DNA of 64,000 bases, taken from the NCBI RefSeq assembly GCF_003259315.1, contig NZ_QLLT01000011.1, positions 124,001 to 188,000 of the forward strand, given 5' to 3'. The notes below the pieces were generated by a model. That model saw only the letters and a list, made by a program, of their open reading frames with translations. It ran no database searches and was not told where the DNA came from. The translations under genes and the position numbers were made by a program. Source of the DNA: Kitasatospora sp. SolWspMP-SS2h. Lineage in GTDB: Bacteria; Actinomycetota; Actinomycetes; Streptomycetales; Streptomycetaceae. Position 1 is the first letter of the stretch. Every line of letters begins with the position of its first letter. Shown here piece after piece: positions 49,844 to 58,659 of the stretch.

Positions 49844-51736
49844 TCAGTCCTCCTTCTGGAGTTCGGTGAGCAGGCGGCGGGCGACGGCGTCGTTCTGCCG
49901 GAAGGACGGGGCGTCGGTGCGCGGGCGGGCGAAGGCGGCCGGGGCGCGGGTGGTGGTGGGGGCGCCGAGCGCGGTGCGGCGCGGGTGCGGGCCGCCGAGG
50001 GCGGGGTCGAGCAGCCGGGACTCGGGGTCGGTGCGGACCAGGCCGGAGCGGTAGGTGTGGCCGTCGGGATCGGCCAGCCGCTCCTCGTCGATCCGGCCCT
50101 CGTGCAGGAGCCGGCGCAGCAGCGGGTCGTTGCTGCGGTCGAGGGCGTGCCGGGGGAGGAAGGCGTCGACCAGGGCGGTGCCGTGGACCCGGTGGCCGGG
50201 CAGGGCGGGGGAGGAGGCGCGGAAGGTGCCGTGCTGCTCGTCGAGGTCGACCCGCAGGTCGGGGCCGAGGAAGTGCAGCAGCCCGGCGTCGGAGAGGGCG
50301 AGCAGCTGCTCCAGGCGGAAGCCGGGCGGGCCGGAGGCGTAGAAGGAGAAGAAGCCGGTCCACCAGCCGTCGAGTTCGGCGGCGGTGGAGCGGGCGGTGA
50401 GCGGGTGGGCGGGCAGCAGGTGGACGAGCTGGCCGTACAGCGAGAGCAGGGCGTAGAAGGCGCCGAGGTCGGCGCTGTGCCGCTGGTCGGAGCGGCGGGC
50501 CAGGTCGGCGCGCAGGTGGGCGCGCAGGTGCTGCTGGAGTTCGGCGGGGCTGCCGACGCGCAGGCCGGCCAGCGGGCGGTCGAGCCGTTCCAGGTCGAGG
50601 CGGTCGGCCGGGTCGGGGACGGCGGCGGCGACCAGGGCGGCGCGTTCGGGGCTGTCCCAGGGGTGGCGGTCGTAGCCGGCCAGGAACTCGGCCCAGGGCA
50701 GGGCGGTGCGCCCGGGGTGGCCGTGGAAGAGTTCGTGGTAGTAGCCGAAGCCGATCTCCTTGGCCATGGCGGGCCACAGGTCGCGCCCGAACTCGGCCGG
50801 CCCGTCCGGGAGTTCGAGGTCGGGGCCGAAGTAGCGGGGCAGCGGCGGGATCGGGCCGCGGAGCCGGTAGCCGGTCTTGGCGTGGTACGGGACGCCGCGC
50901 CGGGAGCCCGCGTACAGCACGGGTTCGCGGCCGGAGGGGTGGTAGCGCAGGCCGCCGCCCGGGCGCGGGGTGAAGCGGCCGCCGCGGCCCTCGGTGAGCA
51001 GCGCGACCAGGTCGACGAAGGCCAGGCCGAGGCCGCGGACCACCACCCGCTCGCCGGGGGCGAGGCCGGACAGGTCGGCGTCGGCGGTGAACGCGGGCGG
51101 CAGGTAGGTGCGGCCGTGCCGGTCGGCGAAGCCGCGGGCCCCGGCGGTGTCGGGGCCGGGCGCGGAGTCGAGGTGACCGAGCGCGAGCACCACCCGGTCG
51201 GCGAGCAGCACGGTGTCGGAGAGGTGGACGCGCTGCGGGCCGTCAGGGTCGCCGGTGATCCGCAGCGCGGTGTCCTGGTGGACGAACAGCCTTACGTTCT
51301 CCGGGAGTTCGGCGGCGGCGCGGCGCAGCGTCCAGTCCAGGTAGGCGGACTGGGCGCGCCGGGTCGGGAAGTCGGTGGGCAGCAGGGTGCGCAGTTCGTC
51401 GGCGATGTCGGGATCGGCCTCCGGCAGGTACGGCGGGTGGGCGGCCGGGTCGGTGGCCCACTCGGCGAGCGAGGGGCCGGGGCGGACCGGGCCGTCCATG
51501 GTGGTGCGCTCGTCGGTGAACATGGTGACGTCCTCCGCCATCGAGTTCATCCGCAGCAGCGGGGACTGGGCGTTGCGCCAGATCCGGCCCCCGCCGGGCG
51601 GGTGCGGATCGACCAGGTGGACGTCCAACCGCACGCCGGGGCCCAGTAGTTCGGGTGCGTTGGCGGCGATCCGCTCCAGCAGGCCGGTGCCCCGCGGACC
51701 GGCTCCCACGACGACCAGCACGGGCACCGCGCTCAC
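49844..51736 (-). CDS. FAD/NAD(P)-binding protein (NAD_binding_9 family)
   Basis: This 630-residue protein opens with a Rossmann FAD-binding motif (VLVVVGAGPRGTGLLERIAA) near residue 6 and has the PF13454-type segment LDVHLVDPHPPGGGRIWR...LLRMNSMAEDVTMF. A second nucleotide-binding stretch (GERVVVRGLGLAFVDLVALL) lies near residue 225. The C-terminal half is uncharacterised. It is probably a flavin-dependent N- or S-oxidising enzyme, but the substrate is unknown. GTG 51736 overlaps the permease stop codon, so it is co-translated with the amino-acid permease and belongs to the putative sulfur-amino-acid locus. Confidence 0.82.
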   Translation of the reverse strand: MSAVPVLVVVGAGPRGTGLLERIAANAPELLGPGVRLDVHLVDPHPPGGGRIWRNAQSPLLRMNSMAEDVTMFTDERTTMDGPVRPGPSLAEWATDPAAHPPYLPEADPDIADELRTLLPTDFPTRRAQSAYLDWTLRRAAAELPENVRLFVHQDTALRITGDPDGPQRVHLSDTVLLADRVVLALGHLDSAPGPDTAGARGFADRHGRTYLPPAFTADADLSGLAPGERVVVRGLGLAFVDLVALLTEGRGGRFTPRPGGGLRYHPSGREPVLYAGSRRGVPYHAKTGYRLRGPIPPLPRYFGPDLELPDGPAEFGRDLWPAMAKEIGFGYYHELFHGHPGRTALPWAEFLAGYDRHPWDSPERAALVAAAVPDPADRLDLERLDRPLAGLRVGSPAELQQHLRAHLRADLARRSDQRHSADLGAFYALLSLYGQLVHLLPAHPLTARSTAAELDGWWTGFFSFYASGPPGFRLEQLLALSDAGLLHFLGPDLRVDLDEQHGTFRASSPALPGHRVHGTALVDAFLPRHALDRSNDPLLRRLLHEGRIDEERLADPDGHTYRSGLVRTDPESRLLDPALGGPHPRRTALGAPTTTRAPAAFARPRTDAPSFRQNDAVARRLLTELQKED

Positions 51737-52707
51737 CGCCCGGCCGCGCGGCGCAGGACGGCCCGGGCCCGCTGCCACGGGGTCGGCGGCAGCCCGGCCC
51801 GGGTGGCGCCGCGGGCGAAGTGCCGCTCCAGGTAGTACTGGCCGACGGACAGCACGCTGGTCACCGCGATGTACCAGAGGGTGGCCACCATCAGCAGCGG
51901 GATCACCTGGTAGGTCTGGTTGTAGACCAGCTGGGTGGAGAACAGCAGGTCGTGGACGGCCAGCACGCTGATGATCGAGGTGCCCTTGAGGGTGCCGATC
52001 AGCATGTTCCCGGCGGGCGGCAGGATCGCCCGCATCGCCTGCGGCAGCACGATCCGGCGCAGCACCCGGCCGCGGCCCAGGCCCAGCGAGGCGGCCGCCT
52101 CCAGCTGGCCCTGGTCGACCGACAGGACGCCGGAGCGGACCACCTCGGCGGCGAACGCGGCCTCGTGCAGGGTCAGTCCGATCAGGGCGGTGAGCACCGG
52201 GCCGAGCAGGTCGACGGTCTTCACCGCGAACAGCTCGCCGCCGAACGGCAGGCTCAGCGACAGCTTCGGGTACAGCGCCCCGATGTTGAACCAGAGCAGC
52301 AGCTGGACCAGCAGCGGGGTGGCCCGGAAGATCCAGACGAAGCCCCAACTCAGCGCCTGGAGAACCGGGTTGCCCGACAGCCGGGCCACCGCCAGGGCGG
52401 TGCCCAGGGCGAAGCCGAGGGCGGTCACCGCGCCGGTCAGCCAGAGCGTCAGCAGCAGGCCGCGCAGGATCGACGGCGCGGTCAGGTAGCTGCCGACCAC
52501 CGACCACTCGAAGGCCGCGTTGCCGGCCAGCGAGCGCAGCAGCAGGGCGGCGGCCAGCAGCGCCAGCCCGCCGCTCAGGTACCGCCCGGGGCGGCGGCGG
52601 GGCACGATCGGCAGCTCGGCGGGGACGGTCCCGGTGGGGGGCTGGTCGGTCGGGTCCGGCGGCGCGGCGGACCGGGCGCGGGCGGACGGGACGGCGGGCG
52701 AGGCCAT
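51733..52707 (-). CDS. Polar amino-acid ABC permease (Tcy-like, subunit 1)
   Basis: This 324-residue permease of the polar amino-acid class has a long N-terminus with PAELPIVPRRRPGRYLSGG, which is shared with the permease at 55888. The EAA-type loop is QLEAAASLGLGRGRVLRRIV and the typical end is QYYLERHFARGATR. ATG 52707 follows TGGAGC. The binding proteins and ATPase it needs are encoded in the divergent operon, so the two operons probably build one heteromeric importer. Confidence 0.9.
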   Translation of the reverse strand: MASPAVPSARARSAAPPDPTDQPPTGTVPAELPIVPRRRPGRYLSGGLALLAAALLLRSLAGNAAFEWSVVGSYLTAPSILRGLLLTLWLTGAVTALGFALGTALAVARLSGNPVLQALSWGFVWIFRATPLLVQLLLWFNIGALYPKLSLSLPFGGELFAVKTVDLLGPVLTALIGLTLHEAAFAAEVVRSGVLSVDQGQLEAAASLGLGRGRVLRRIVLPQAMRAILPPAGNMLIGTLKGTSIISVLAVHDLLFSTQLVYNQTYQVIPLLMVATLWYIAVTSVLSVGQYYLERHFARGATRAGLPPTPWQRARAVLRRAAGR

Positions 52708-52942
52708 GAGGGCTCCATCGGGCGGCGGGGCAGGCGGTGTCCGCATGCCGTCACTCACGCGCGCCGCGTCCCTCAACGCGGCTGGGCCTGGCGGCAGTTC
52801 GACCGGGCCCGGGCAGTACTCGCTCCACTTCGATCGTACGGGTGTGCGTCCGGAGGCTGTCAAGGACGCGGGTGTGACGCCGGTGTTTCGTCCCGTGCGG
52901 AAAGGTTGACGGACCCTCGGCGGCACTGCTCAACTGTTCGAC

Positions 52943-53023
52943 ATGAGAGCCGGACAGCCCGCCCTGGTGACGCGCGGCCACATCGACTTCGGTCGGGTGT
53001 GGTCCGCGGCGTGTCGCGGCTGA
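52943..53023 (+). CDS. Leader peptide (cysteine-attenuator type)
   Basis: This is a 26-codon ORF starting at ATG 52943 and ending ...HIDFGRVWSAACRG before TGA. The core HID-x-x-RV-x-SA-x-CR matches the conserved actinobacterial putative leader peptides found before sulfur and cysteine genes, which I recall from annotation. A -35-like TTGACG lies at 52906-52911 with no clear -10. Its Cys codon near the end would let ribosome stalling report cysteine supply. It lies 266 bases before the monooxygenase gene of the plus-strand operon. Confidence 0.75.
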   Translation: MRAGQPALVTRGHIDFGRVWSAACRG

Positions 53024-53289
53024 CCCGGCAGCGGGCCGCCTGACCGGCCCTCCTCCCCTCCGGGAGTCCTCCCTCGGTCGCCCAGTACCGGTCCGGGAAG
53101 CCGTCCGTCCGGACGGACCAACAGGCGCACGCTGCCGCCTCCTCCGCGTTCCCGCTCGCTCCTGAGCCGGCGTCCCGTCACGCGCCGCACGCCCCGTCCG
53201 TCCGCCCGCCGCCCGCGTCCGCCCCCGCCCGCCAGGGCGTCCCCCGGCCTGCCCGGACGCGGCTCCCACCCGACCGGAAGAGCCCTGCC
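53024..53289 (+). promoter_or_regulatory. Putative attenuator/leader region
   Basis: This untranslated stretch between leader ORF and first structural gene can fold. GTCCGTCCGGACGGAC at 53103-53118 is a perfect palindrome, and GACCG (53042) can pair with CGGTC (53075). It holds no other gene. I infer transcription attenuation or translational control but cannot define alternative structures by eye. Confidence 0.45.
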
Positions 53290-54408
53290 ATGCCCGTCGA
53301 GTTCCTCGGAATCGCCGCCACCGGCGACGGTTCGGAGACCACCGCCCGCACCACCCACGCCTTCGACCGCGACTACACGCTGCGCCTGGCCCGCGCCCAC
53401 GAGGACCACGGCTGGGACCGGGTGCTGTTCGCCTACGGCGCCGGCTCGCCCGAGCCCGCCGCCGCCGCCGCGTACCTCGCCGCCAAACTCGACAGGCTGC
53501 AGATCCTGCTGGCGCACCGCCCGAACGTCTCCTACCCGACCTTCGCGGCCAAGACCTTCGCCACCCTGGACCGGATCAGCGACGGCCGGCTCACCGTGCA
53601 CTTCATCACCGGCGGCAGCGACCACGAGCAGCAGCGCGAGGGCGACTTCCTGCCCAAGGACCGCCGCTACGACCGCACCCGCGAGTACATCGGCATCGTC
53701 AAGAAGGCCTGGACCAGCCGCGAACCCTTCGACCACGCGGGCGAGTTCTACCGCTTCAACGACTTCGTCTCGGACGTCTTCCCGGTCCAGCAGCCCCGGC
53801 CGGACGTCTCCTTCGGCGGCTCCTCGCCCGCCGCGTTCGCCGCCGGCGGCGCCGAGGCCGACATCTACGCGCTCTGGGGCGAGCCGCTGGCCCGCACCGC
53901 CGAGCAGATCGAGCTGGTCAAGGCCGCCGCCGCGGCCGCCGGGCGCACCGACACCCCGCGCATCCAGGTCGCCTTCCGGCCGATCATCGCGCCCACCGAG
54001 GAACTCGCCTGGGAGAAGGCGCACCGCACGGTCGCCGCGATCAAGGCCCGCCGGGAGGGCGGCGAGCTGGTCCGCCGCCGCCTGGCCGGCGGCGCCCGGC
54101 CGGAGAACTCCGGCTCCCAGCGGCTGCTGGAGATCGCCGAGGCGGGCGAGCGCTACGACCGCGCGCTGTGGACCCCGACCGCCGCCGCCACCGGCGGCGC
54201 GGGCAACTCCAACGCCCTGGTCGGCACGCCCGAGACGGTCGCCCAGGCGCTGCTCGACTACTACGACCTCGGCGTGGACATCCTCTCCGCCCGCGGCTAC
54301 GACCACGTCGACGACGCGATCGACTTCGGCCGGTACGTCATCCCGATCGTCCGCGAGGAGGTCGCCAAGCGCGACGCCGCCAAGGCGGCCGGGGCCGCGG
54401 CGGCATGA
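53290..54408 (+). CDS. LLM-class flavin-dependent monooxygenase (SsuD/CmoJ-like)
   Basis: This 372-residue bacterial-luciferase-fold enzyme uses reduced FMN, as in alkanesulfonate and S-alkylcysteine monooxygenases. Visible features are HEDHGWDRVLFAYG, LLAHRPNVSYPTFAAKTFAT, FITGGSDHEQQREGDFLPKD (the SsuD-like loop near residue 110) and DRRYDRTREYIGIVKKAW. No reductase is encoded next to it. ATG 53290 follows GGAAGAG. It overlaps the acetyltransferase gene by four bases. In context it probably cleaves a C-S bond of an imported sulfur compound. Confidence 0.88.
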   Translation: MPVEFLGIAATGDGSETTARTTHAFDRDYTLRLARAHEDHGWDRVLFAYGAGSPEPAAAAAYLAAKLDRLQILLAHRPNVSYPTFAAKTFATLDRISDGRLTVHFITGGSDHEQQREGDFLPKDRRYDRTREYIGIVKKAWTSREPFDHAGEFYRFNDFVSDVFPVQQPRPDVSFGGSSPAAFAAGGAEADIYALWGEPLARTAEQIELVKAAAAAAGRTDTPRIQVAFRPIIAPTEELAWEKAHRTVAAIKARREGGELVRRRLAGGARPENSGSQRLLEIAEAGERYDRALWTPTAAATGGAGNSNALVGTPETVAQALLDYYDLGVDILSARGYDHVDDAIDFGRYVIPIVREEVAKRDAAKAAGAAAA

Positions 54409-54950
54409 GCGAGCTGACCGTGGCGCGGGCCGTGCTCGGCGACCCGCTCACCGCCCCCCTGATCCGCGAACTCACCCACGAGTACGTCACCCGCTACGGC
54501 CCCGAGGGCCGGCAGGAGATGGACCGGCACGGCGCCGCGGAGTTCACCCCGCCGGACGGCCTGCTGCTCCTGCTGCTGCGCGACGGCGAACCGGTGGCCG
54601 GCGGCGCCTACCGCCGGCACCAGGACGAGGGCACCGCCGAGCTGAAGCGGATGTGGACCTCCGCCGCGCACCGCCGCCAGGGCCTGGGCCGCCGGGTCCT
54701 GGCCGAACTGGAGGCCGCCGCCGGGCAGGCCGGCTACCGGCGGATCTTCCTCACCACCGGACCGCGCCAGCCCGAGGCCGAGGCGCTCTACCTGGCGACC
54801 GGCTACACCCCGCTGTTCGACCTCCGGGCGCCGCGCCCGGAGCTGAAGCCGCTGCCGTTCGAGAAGCACCTGCAACTCCCGCACGCACGAACCACGTTCG
54901 CGCAAGACCTGGCCGCCGCCGCGGCGGCCGGAAAGGCACCCTCCAGATGA
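54405..54950 (+). CDS. GNAT N-acetyltransferase (SnaA-like by context)
   Basis: This 181-residue GNAT protein has an acetyl-CoA loop near residue 90 (SAAHRRQGLGRRVLAELEAA) and a C-terminal YLATGYTPLFDLR. It overlaps its neighbours on both sides (ATGA junctions), so it is tightly coupled with the monooxygenase and the binding protein. In Bacillus the equivalent enzyme acetylates S-alkylcysteines before monooxygenase cleavage; that role is inferred from gene partnership only. Confidence 0.8.
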   Translation: MSELTVARAVLGDPLTAPLIRELTHEYVTRYGPEGRQEMDRHGAAEFTPPDGLLLLLLRDGEPVAGGAYRRHQDEGTAELKRMWTSAAHRRQGLGRRVLAELEAAAGQAGYRRIFLTTGPRQPEAEALYLATGYTPLFDLRAPRPELKPLPFEKHLQLPHARTTFAQDLAAAAAAGKAPSR

Positions 54951-55873
54951 AGCGCCACCTCCCCGCCACCGCACTGGCCGCCGTCGCCGTCCTGGCGCTG
55001 GCGGGCTGCGGCTCCGACCCGGCGGCCCCCGCGAAGGCCTCGCCGGTCGGCGTCCAGCCGAACCAGGACGCGCTGGCGGGGGTGACGAAGAACGAGGCCA
55101 TCGCCGCGCTGCTGCCCCCCGAGGTCCGCGCCTCGGGCACCGTCAAGCTCGGCGGCACGGTCGCCGCCCCGCCCGCGGCGTACTACCCGGAAGGCCGGCA
55201 CGAGCCCGCCGGGGTGGACGTCGACCTGGTCAACGGCGTCGCCAAGGTGCTCGGGATCACCGTGCAGCGCGAGGACGCCGCGTTCGAGAGCATCCTGCCC
55301 GCGCTCGGCAGCGGCAAGTACGACGTCGGCACCGGCAACTTCGGCGTCACCGAGGCCCGGCTGAAGACCACCGACTTCGTCACCTACATCGACGACGGCC
55401 AGGGCTTCGCGGTGCGCTCCGACAACACCGCGCTGACCGGCGTCACCGACCTGGTCCAGCTCTGCGGCCTGACCGTCGGCACCGGCGCGGGCACCACCTT
55501 CGAGGCCACCCTGAACGCCAAGAAGGACGTCTGCGCCCAGGCCGGCAAGAAGCCGTACGAGGTCAAGTCGTTCTCCGACAACGGCGCCGTGATCACCGGC
55601 CTCCAGCAGGGCCGGCTGGACGTGGTGATGTCCACCATCAACGGCCTGCGCTACCAGGCCGCCCAGCCCGGATCCAAGACCCGCTTCCTCGGCGAGTACC
55701 ACCGGCTCGACGTCGGCTTCGCGTTCAAGAAGGGTTCGCCGCTCACCCCGGCCTTCCAGGCCGCCGTCAACGAGCTGATCAAGGACGGCTCGTACCAGAA
55801 GATCCTCGCCAAGTGGGGCACCACCGACTCGGCCATCACCGAGTCGAAGATCAACCCGCCCGAGCACTCCTGA
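54947..55873 (+). CDS. Amino-acid-binding lipoprotein 1
   Basis: This 308-residue family 3 solute-binding lipoprotein (lipobox LALAGC, Cys21) contains GVDVDLVNGVAKVLGI, KYDVGTGNFGVTEARLKTTD and DLVQLCGLTVGTGAGTTFEA. It is translationally coupled to the acetyltransferase. With its paralogue at 57639 it gives the importer two binding proteins, as in TcyJ/TcyK systems. Confidence 0.9.
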   Translation: MKRHLPATALAAVAVLALAGCGSDPAAPAKASPVGVQPNQDALAGVTKNEAIAALLPPEVRASGTVKLGGTVAAPPAAYYPEGRHEPAGVDVDLVNGVAKVLGITVQREDAAFESILPALGSGKYDVGTGNFGVTEARLKTTDFVTYIDDGQGFAVRSDNTALTGVTDLVQLCGLTVGTGAGTTFEATLNAKKDVCAQAGKKPYEVKSFSDNGAVITGLQQGRLDVVMSTINGLRYQAAQPGSKTRFLGEYHRLDVGFAFKKGSPLTPAFQAAVNELIKDGSYQKILAKWGTTDSAITESKINPPEHS

Positions 55874-55887
55874 CCGCGGAGCCCCCG

Positions 55888-56835
55888 ATGACCGCCGTGA
55901 CCCCCGAAACCCCCCTCGCCGACCGACAACCCGTGGACGAAACCGCCGAGTTGCCGATCGTCCCGCACCGCCGGCCGTGGCGGCTGGTGGCCGGCCTGGC
56001 CGCGCTGGTGCTGACCGCCCAGTTCCTGCACGGACTGGCCGTCAACCCCGGCTGGGACTGGCCGACCTTCCGCGCCTTCGTGTTCTCCGACAGCATCCTG
56101 CGCGCGGTCGGCGTCACCCTCCAACTCACCCTCTACGGAACGGTCCTGGGCTTCGCGCTGGGCGCGGTGATCGCCGCGCTGCGGCTGTCCGGCAGCCCGA
56201 TCCTGCGCACCATCGCCTGGACGTACGTCTGGGCGTTCCGCTCGATCCCGCTGATCGTGCAGCTGGTCTTCTGGTTCAACCTGGCCTACCTGTACAAGCG
56301 GATCGGCATCGGCATCCCGTTCGGCCCGAGCTTCGTCTCCTTCGGCACCATGGACCTGCTCGGCGCGCTCGGCGCGGCCGTCCTCGGCCTGGCCCTGCAC
56401 CAGGCCGCGTACGCCGCCGAGATCATCCGCGGCGGCGTGCTCGCGGTGGACGCCGGACAGCTGGAGGCCGCCGCCGCGCTCGGCATCCCGAGGTTCCGGC
56501 AGGCCTGGCGGATCGTGCTGCCGCAGGCCATGCGCGGCATCCTGCCGAACGCCGCCAACGAGGTCATCTCGCTGTTCAAGGGCACTTCGATCGTCTACGT
56601 GATGGCGATCGGCGAGCTCTTCTACCAGGTGCAGGTGATCTACGGCCGCACCGGCCGGGTGGTGCCGCTGCTGCTGGTCGCCACCGTCTGGTACGTGCTG
56701 CTGACCACCGGGCTCTCGCTCGTCCAGTACTGGGTCGAGCGCTACTTCGCCCGCGGCAGCGGACGCGCCGCGCCGCCCACCCCCTGGCAGCGGCTGCGGG
56801 CCGCCGCCACCGAGATCAAGGAGAAGCGGGCATGA
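55888..56835 (+). CDS. Polar amino-acid ABC permease (Tcy-like, subunit 2)
   Basis: This 315-residue permease has a QLEAAAALGIPRFRQAWRIV loop and a C-terminus QYWVERYFARGSGR. The N-terminal ETAELPIVPHRRPWRLVAG mirrors the permease encoded divergently at 51733, so the two are sister subunits. ATG 55888 is preferred over the earlier frame overlapping the binding-protein gene; the ATPase gene overlaps its stop by four bases. Confidence 0.92.
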   Translation: MTAVTPETPLADRQPVDETAELPIVPHRRPWRLVAGLAALVLTAQFLHGLAVNPGWDWPTFRAFVFSDSILRAVGVTLQLTLYGTVLGFALGAVIAALRLSGSPILRTIAWTYVWAFRSIPLIVQLVFWFNLAYLYKRIGIGIPFGPSFVSFGTMDLLGALGAAVLGLALHQAAYAAEIIRGGVLAVDAGQLEAAAALGIPRFRQAWRIVLPQAMRGILPNAANEVISLFKGTSIVYVMAIGELFYQVQVIYGRTGRVVPLLLVATVWYVLLTTGLSLVQYWVERYFARGSGRAAPPTPWQRLRAAATEIKEKRA

Positions 56836-57608
56836 GCGGCGACGGCGCCACGGCCATGGTCGAAGTACGCGGCGTGCACAAGCGGTTCGGGCGGCTGGAG
56901 GTGCTGCGCGGCATCGACCTCGACGTCCGCCCCGGCACCGTCACGGTGGTGCTCGGCCCGTCCGGCTCCGGCAAGTCCACCCTGCTGCGGGCGGTCAACC
57001 ACCTGGAGAAGCTCGACCGGGGCCACGTCCGGGTGGACGGCGAGCTGATCGGCTACCGGCGGGTCGGCGACAAGCTGCGCGAACTGCCCGAGCGCGAGGT
57101 GCTCAAGCAGCGCACCAAGCTCGGCTTCGTGTTCCAGAACTTCAACCTGTTCCCGCACCTGACCGTGCTGGAGAACCTGGTCGAGGCCCCGGTCGGCGCG
57201 CTCGGCGTCCCCAGGGCCGAGGCCCGGACCCGGGCCCGCGAACTGCTGGAGCGGGTCGGCCTCGCCGACAAGGCCGACGAGTACCCGCGCCGGCTCTCCG
57301 GCGGCCAGCAGCAGCGCGTCGCCATCGCCCGGGCGCTCGCCCTGGAACCCAAGGTGCTGCTGTTCGACGAGCCGACCTCCGCGCTCGACCCCGAGCTGGT
57401 CGGCGAGGTCCTCGACGTGATCAAGGACCTGGCCCGCACCGGCACCACCATGATCGTGGTCACCCACGAGATCGGCTTCGCCCGCGAGGTCGCCGACACC
57501 GTGGTGTTCATGGACGGCGGTGTGGTGGTCGAACAGGGCCCGCCCGCCCGGGTGCTGGACGACCCGCAGCACGAGCGGACCCGCGCCTTCCTCGCCAAGG
57601 TCCTCTGA
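56832..57608 (+). CDS. Polar amino-acid ABC ATPase
   Basis: This 258-residue ATPase has GPSGSGKST (Walker A), LSGGQQQRVAIARALA, VLLFDEPTSALDP and VTHEIGFAREV. It is the only ATPase gene in the two divergent operons and should drive both permeases. It is highly similar along its length to the ATPase at 18746, showing that these are two copies of the same transporter class. Confidence 0.94.
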   Translation: MSGDGATAMVEVRGVHKRFGRLEVLRGIDLDVRPGTVTVVLGPSGSGKSTLLRAVNHLEKLDRGHVRVDGELIGYRRVGDKLRELPEREVLKQRTKLGFVFQNFNLFPHLTVLENLVEAPVGALGVPRAEARTRARELLERVGLADKADEYPRRLSGGQQQRVAIARALALEPKVLLFDEPTSALDPELVGEVLDVIKDLARTGTTMIVVTHEIGFAREVADTVVFMDGGVVVEQGPPARVLDDPQHERTRAFLAKVL

Positions 57609-57638
57609 ACCACCTCACGAAACAAAAGGAGTCGCCCC

Positions 57639-58628
57639 ATGTCCGTGACCCGCCGCACCTTCGTCCCGGCCGCCGCCGCCCTCGCCGCCGCCCTGCTGCT
57701 CTCCTCCTGCGGCTCCTCCGACAACGCCTCCGCGGACCTCGGCGCCAAGAAGGAGGGCACCGCGCCCAACGGGGTCAAGGTCAACCTGACGCCCGACCAG
57801 AACCGGGTCACCACCCCGAAGGTCGACGCGATCGCCGCCCTCGTCCCGGACGAGATCCGCCGAAGAGGCACCCTGAAGGTCGCGGCCAACGTCAGCACCG
57901 TCCCGCCGCTGGGCTTCTACGCCACCGACGACAAGACGGTGATCGGCACCGAACCCGACATCGCCTACCTGATCGGCGACGTGCTCGGCCTCAAGGTCGA
58001 CATCAACCCGGTCTCCTGGGAGAACGTCTTCGTCGGCCTGGACAGCGGCAAGTACGACGCGGGCATCACCAACGTCACCGTCACCGAGGCCCGCAAGGAG
58101 AAGTACGACTTCGCCACCTACCGCCTCGACATCCTCGGCTTCGAGGCCAAGAAGGGCGGCAGCTGGAAGGTCAAGGGCCCGGCCGACGTGGCCGGCCGCA
58201 CCATCGGCGTCGCCTCCGGCACCAACCAGGAGAAGCTGCTGCTCGACTGGAGCGCCCAGGACGTCAAGAACGGCCTCAAGCCGGTGGACGTGAAGTACTA
58301 CCAGAACGCCTCCGACTACTACCTGGCCCTCGGCTCCGGCCGGATCGACGCCTGGCTCGGCCCCAACCCGGCCAGCGCCTTCCACGCCGCGCAGACCGGC
58401 GAGACCGAGGTCATCGGCACCTACTCCGGCGCCGGCGACACCGTCCTCGGCAAGATCGCCGCCACCACCAAGAAGGACAACGGCCTGGTCAAGGCGTTCA
58501 ACGAGGCCCTCAACGAGGTCATCAAGAACGGCACCTACACCGAGGTCCTCAAGCGCTGGGGCCTGGAGAACGAGGCCGTCCCGACCTCCGAGATCAACCC
58601 GCCCGGCCTGCCCAAGACCGACAGCTGA
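57639..58628 (+). CDS. Amino-acid-binding lipoprotein 2
   Basis: This 329-residue family 3 binding protein has a signal region TRRTFVPAAAALAAALLLSS before Cys24; the RR pair is suggestive of Tat export but not conclusive. The domain includes GTEPDIAYLIGDVLGLKVDI and YDAGITNVTVTEARKEKYDF, close to binding protein 1 but with a different ligand-facing segment (FEAKKGGSWKVKGPADVAGR). AAAGGAG precedes ATG 57639. It ends the plus-strand operon and is convergent with the radical SAM operon, leaving only 31 bases between. Confidence 0.9.
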   Translation: MSVTRRTFVPAAAALAAALLLSSCGSSDNASADLGAKKEGTAPNGVKVNLTPDQNRVTTPKVDAIAALVPDEIRRRGTLKVAANVSTVPPLGFYATDDKTVIGTEPDIAYLIGDVLGLKVDINPVSWENVFVGLDSGKYDAGITNVTVTEARKEKYDFATYRLDILGFEAKKGGSWKVKGPADVAGRTIGVASGTNQEKLLLDWSAQDVKNGLKPVDVKYYQNASDYYLALGSGRIDAWLGPNPASAFHAAQTGETEVIGTYSGAGDTVLGKIAATTKKDNGLVKAFNEALNEVIKNGTYTEVLKRWGLENEAVPTSEINPPGLPKTDS

Positions 58629-58659
58629 CGCCTCCCCGGCACCCCCCGGAGCGCATCCC

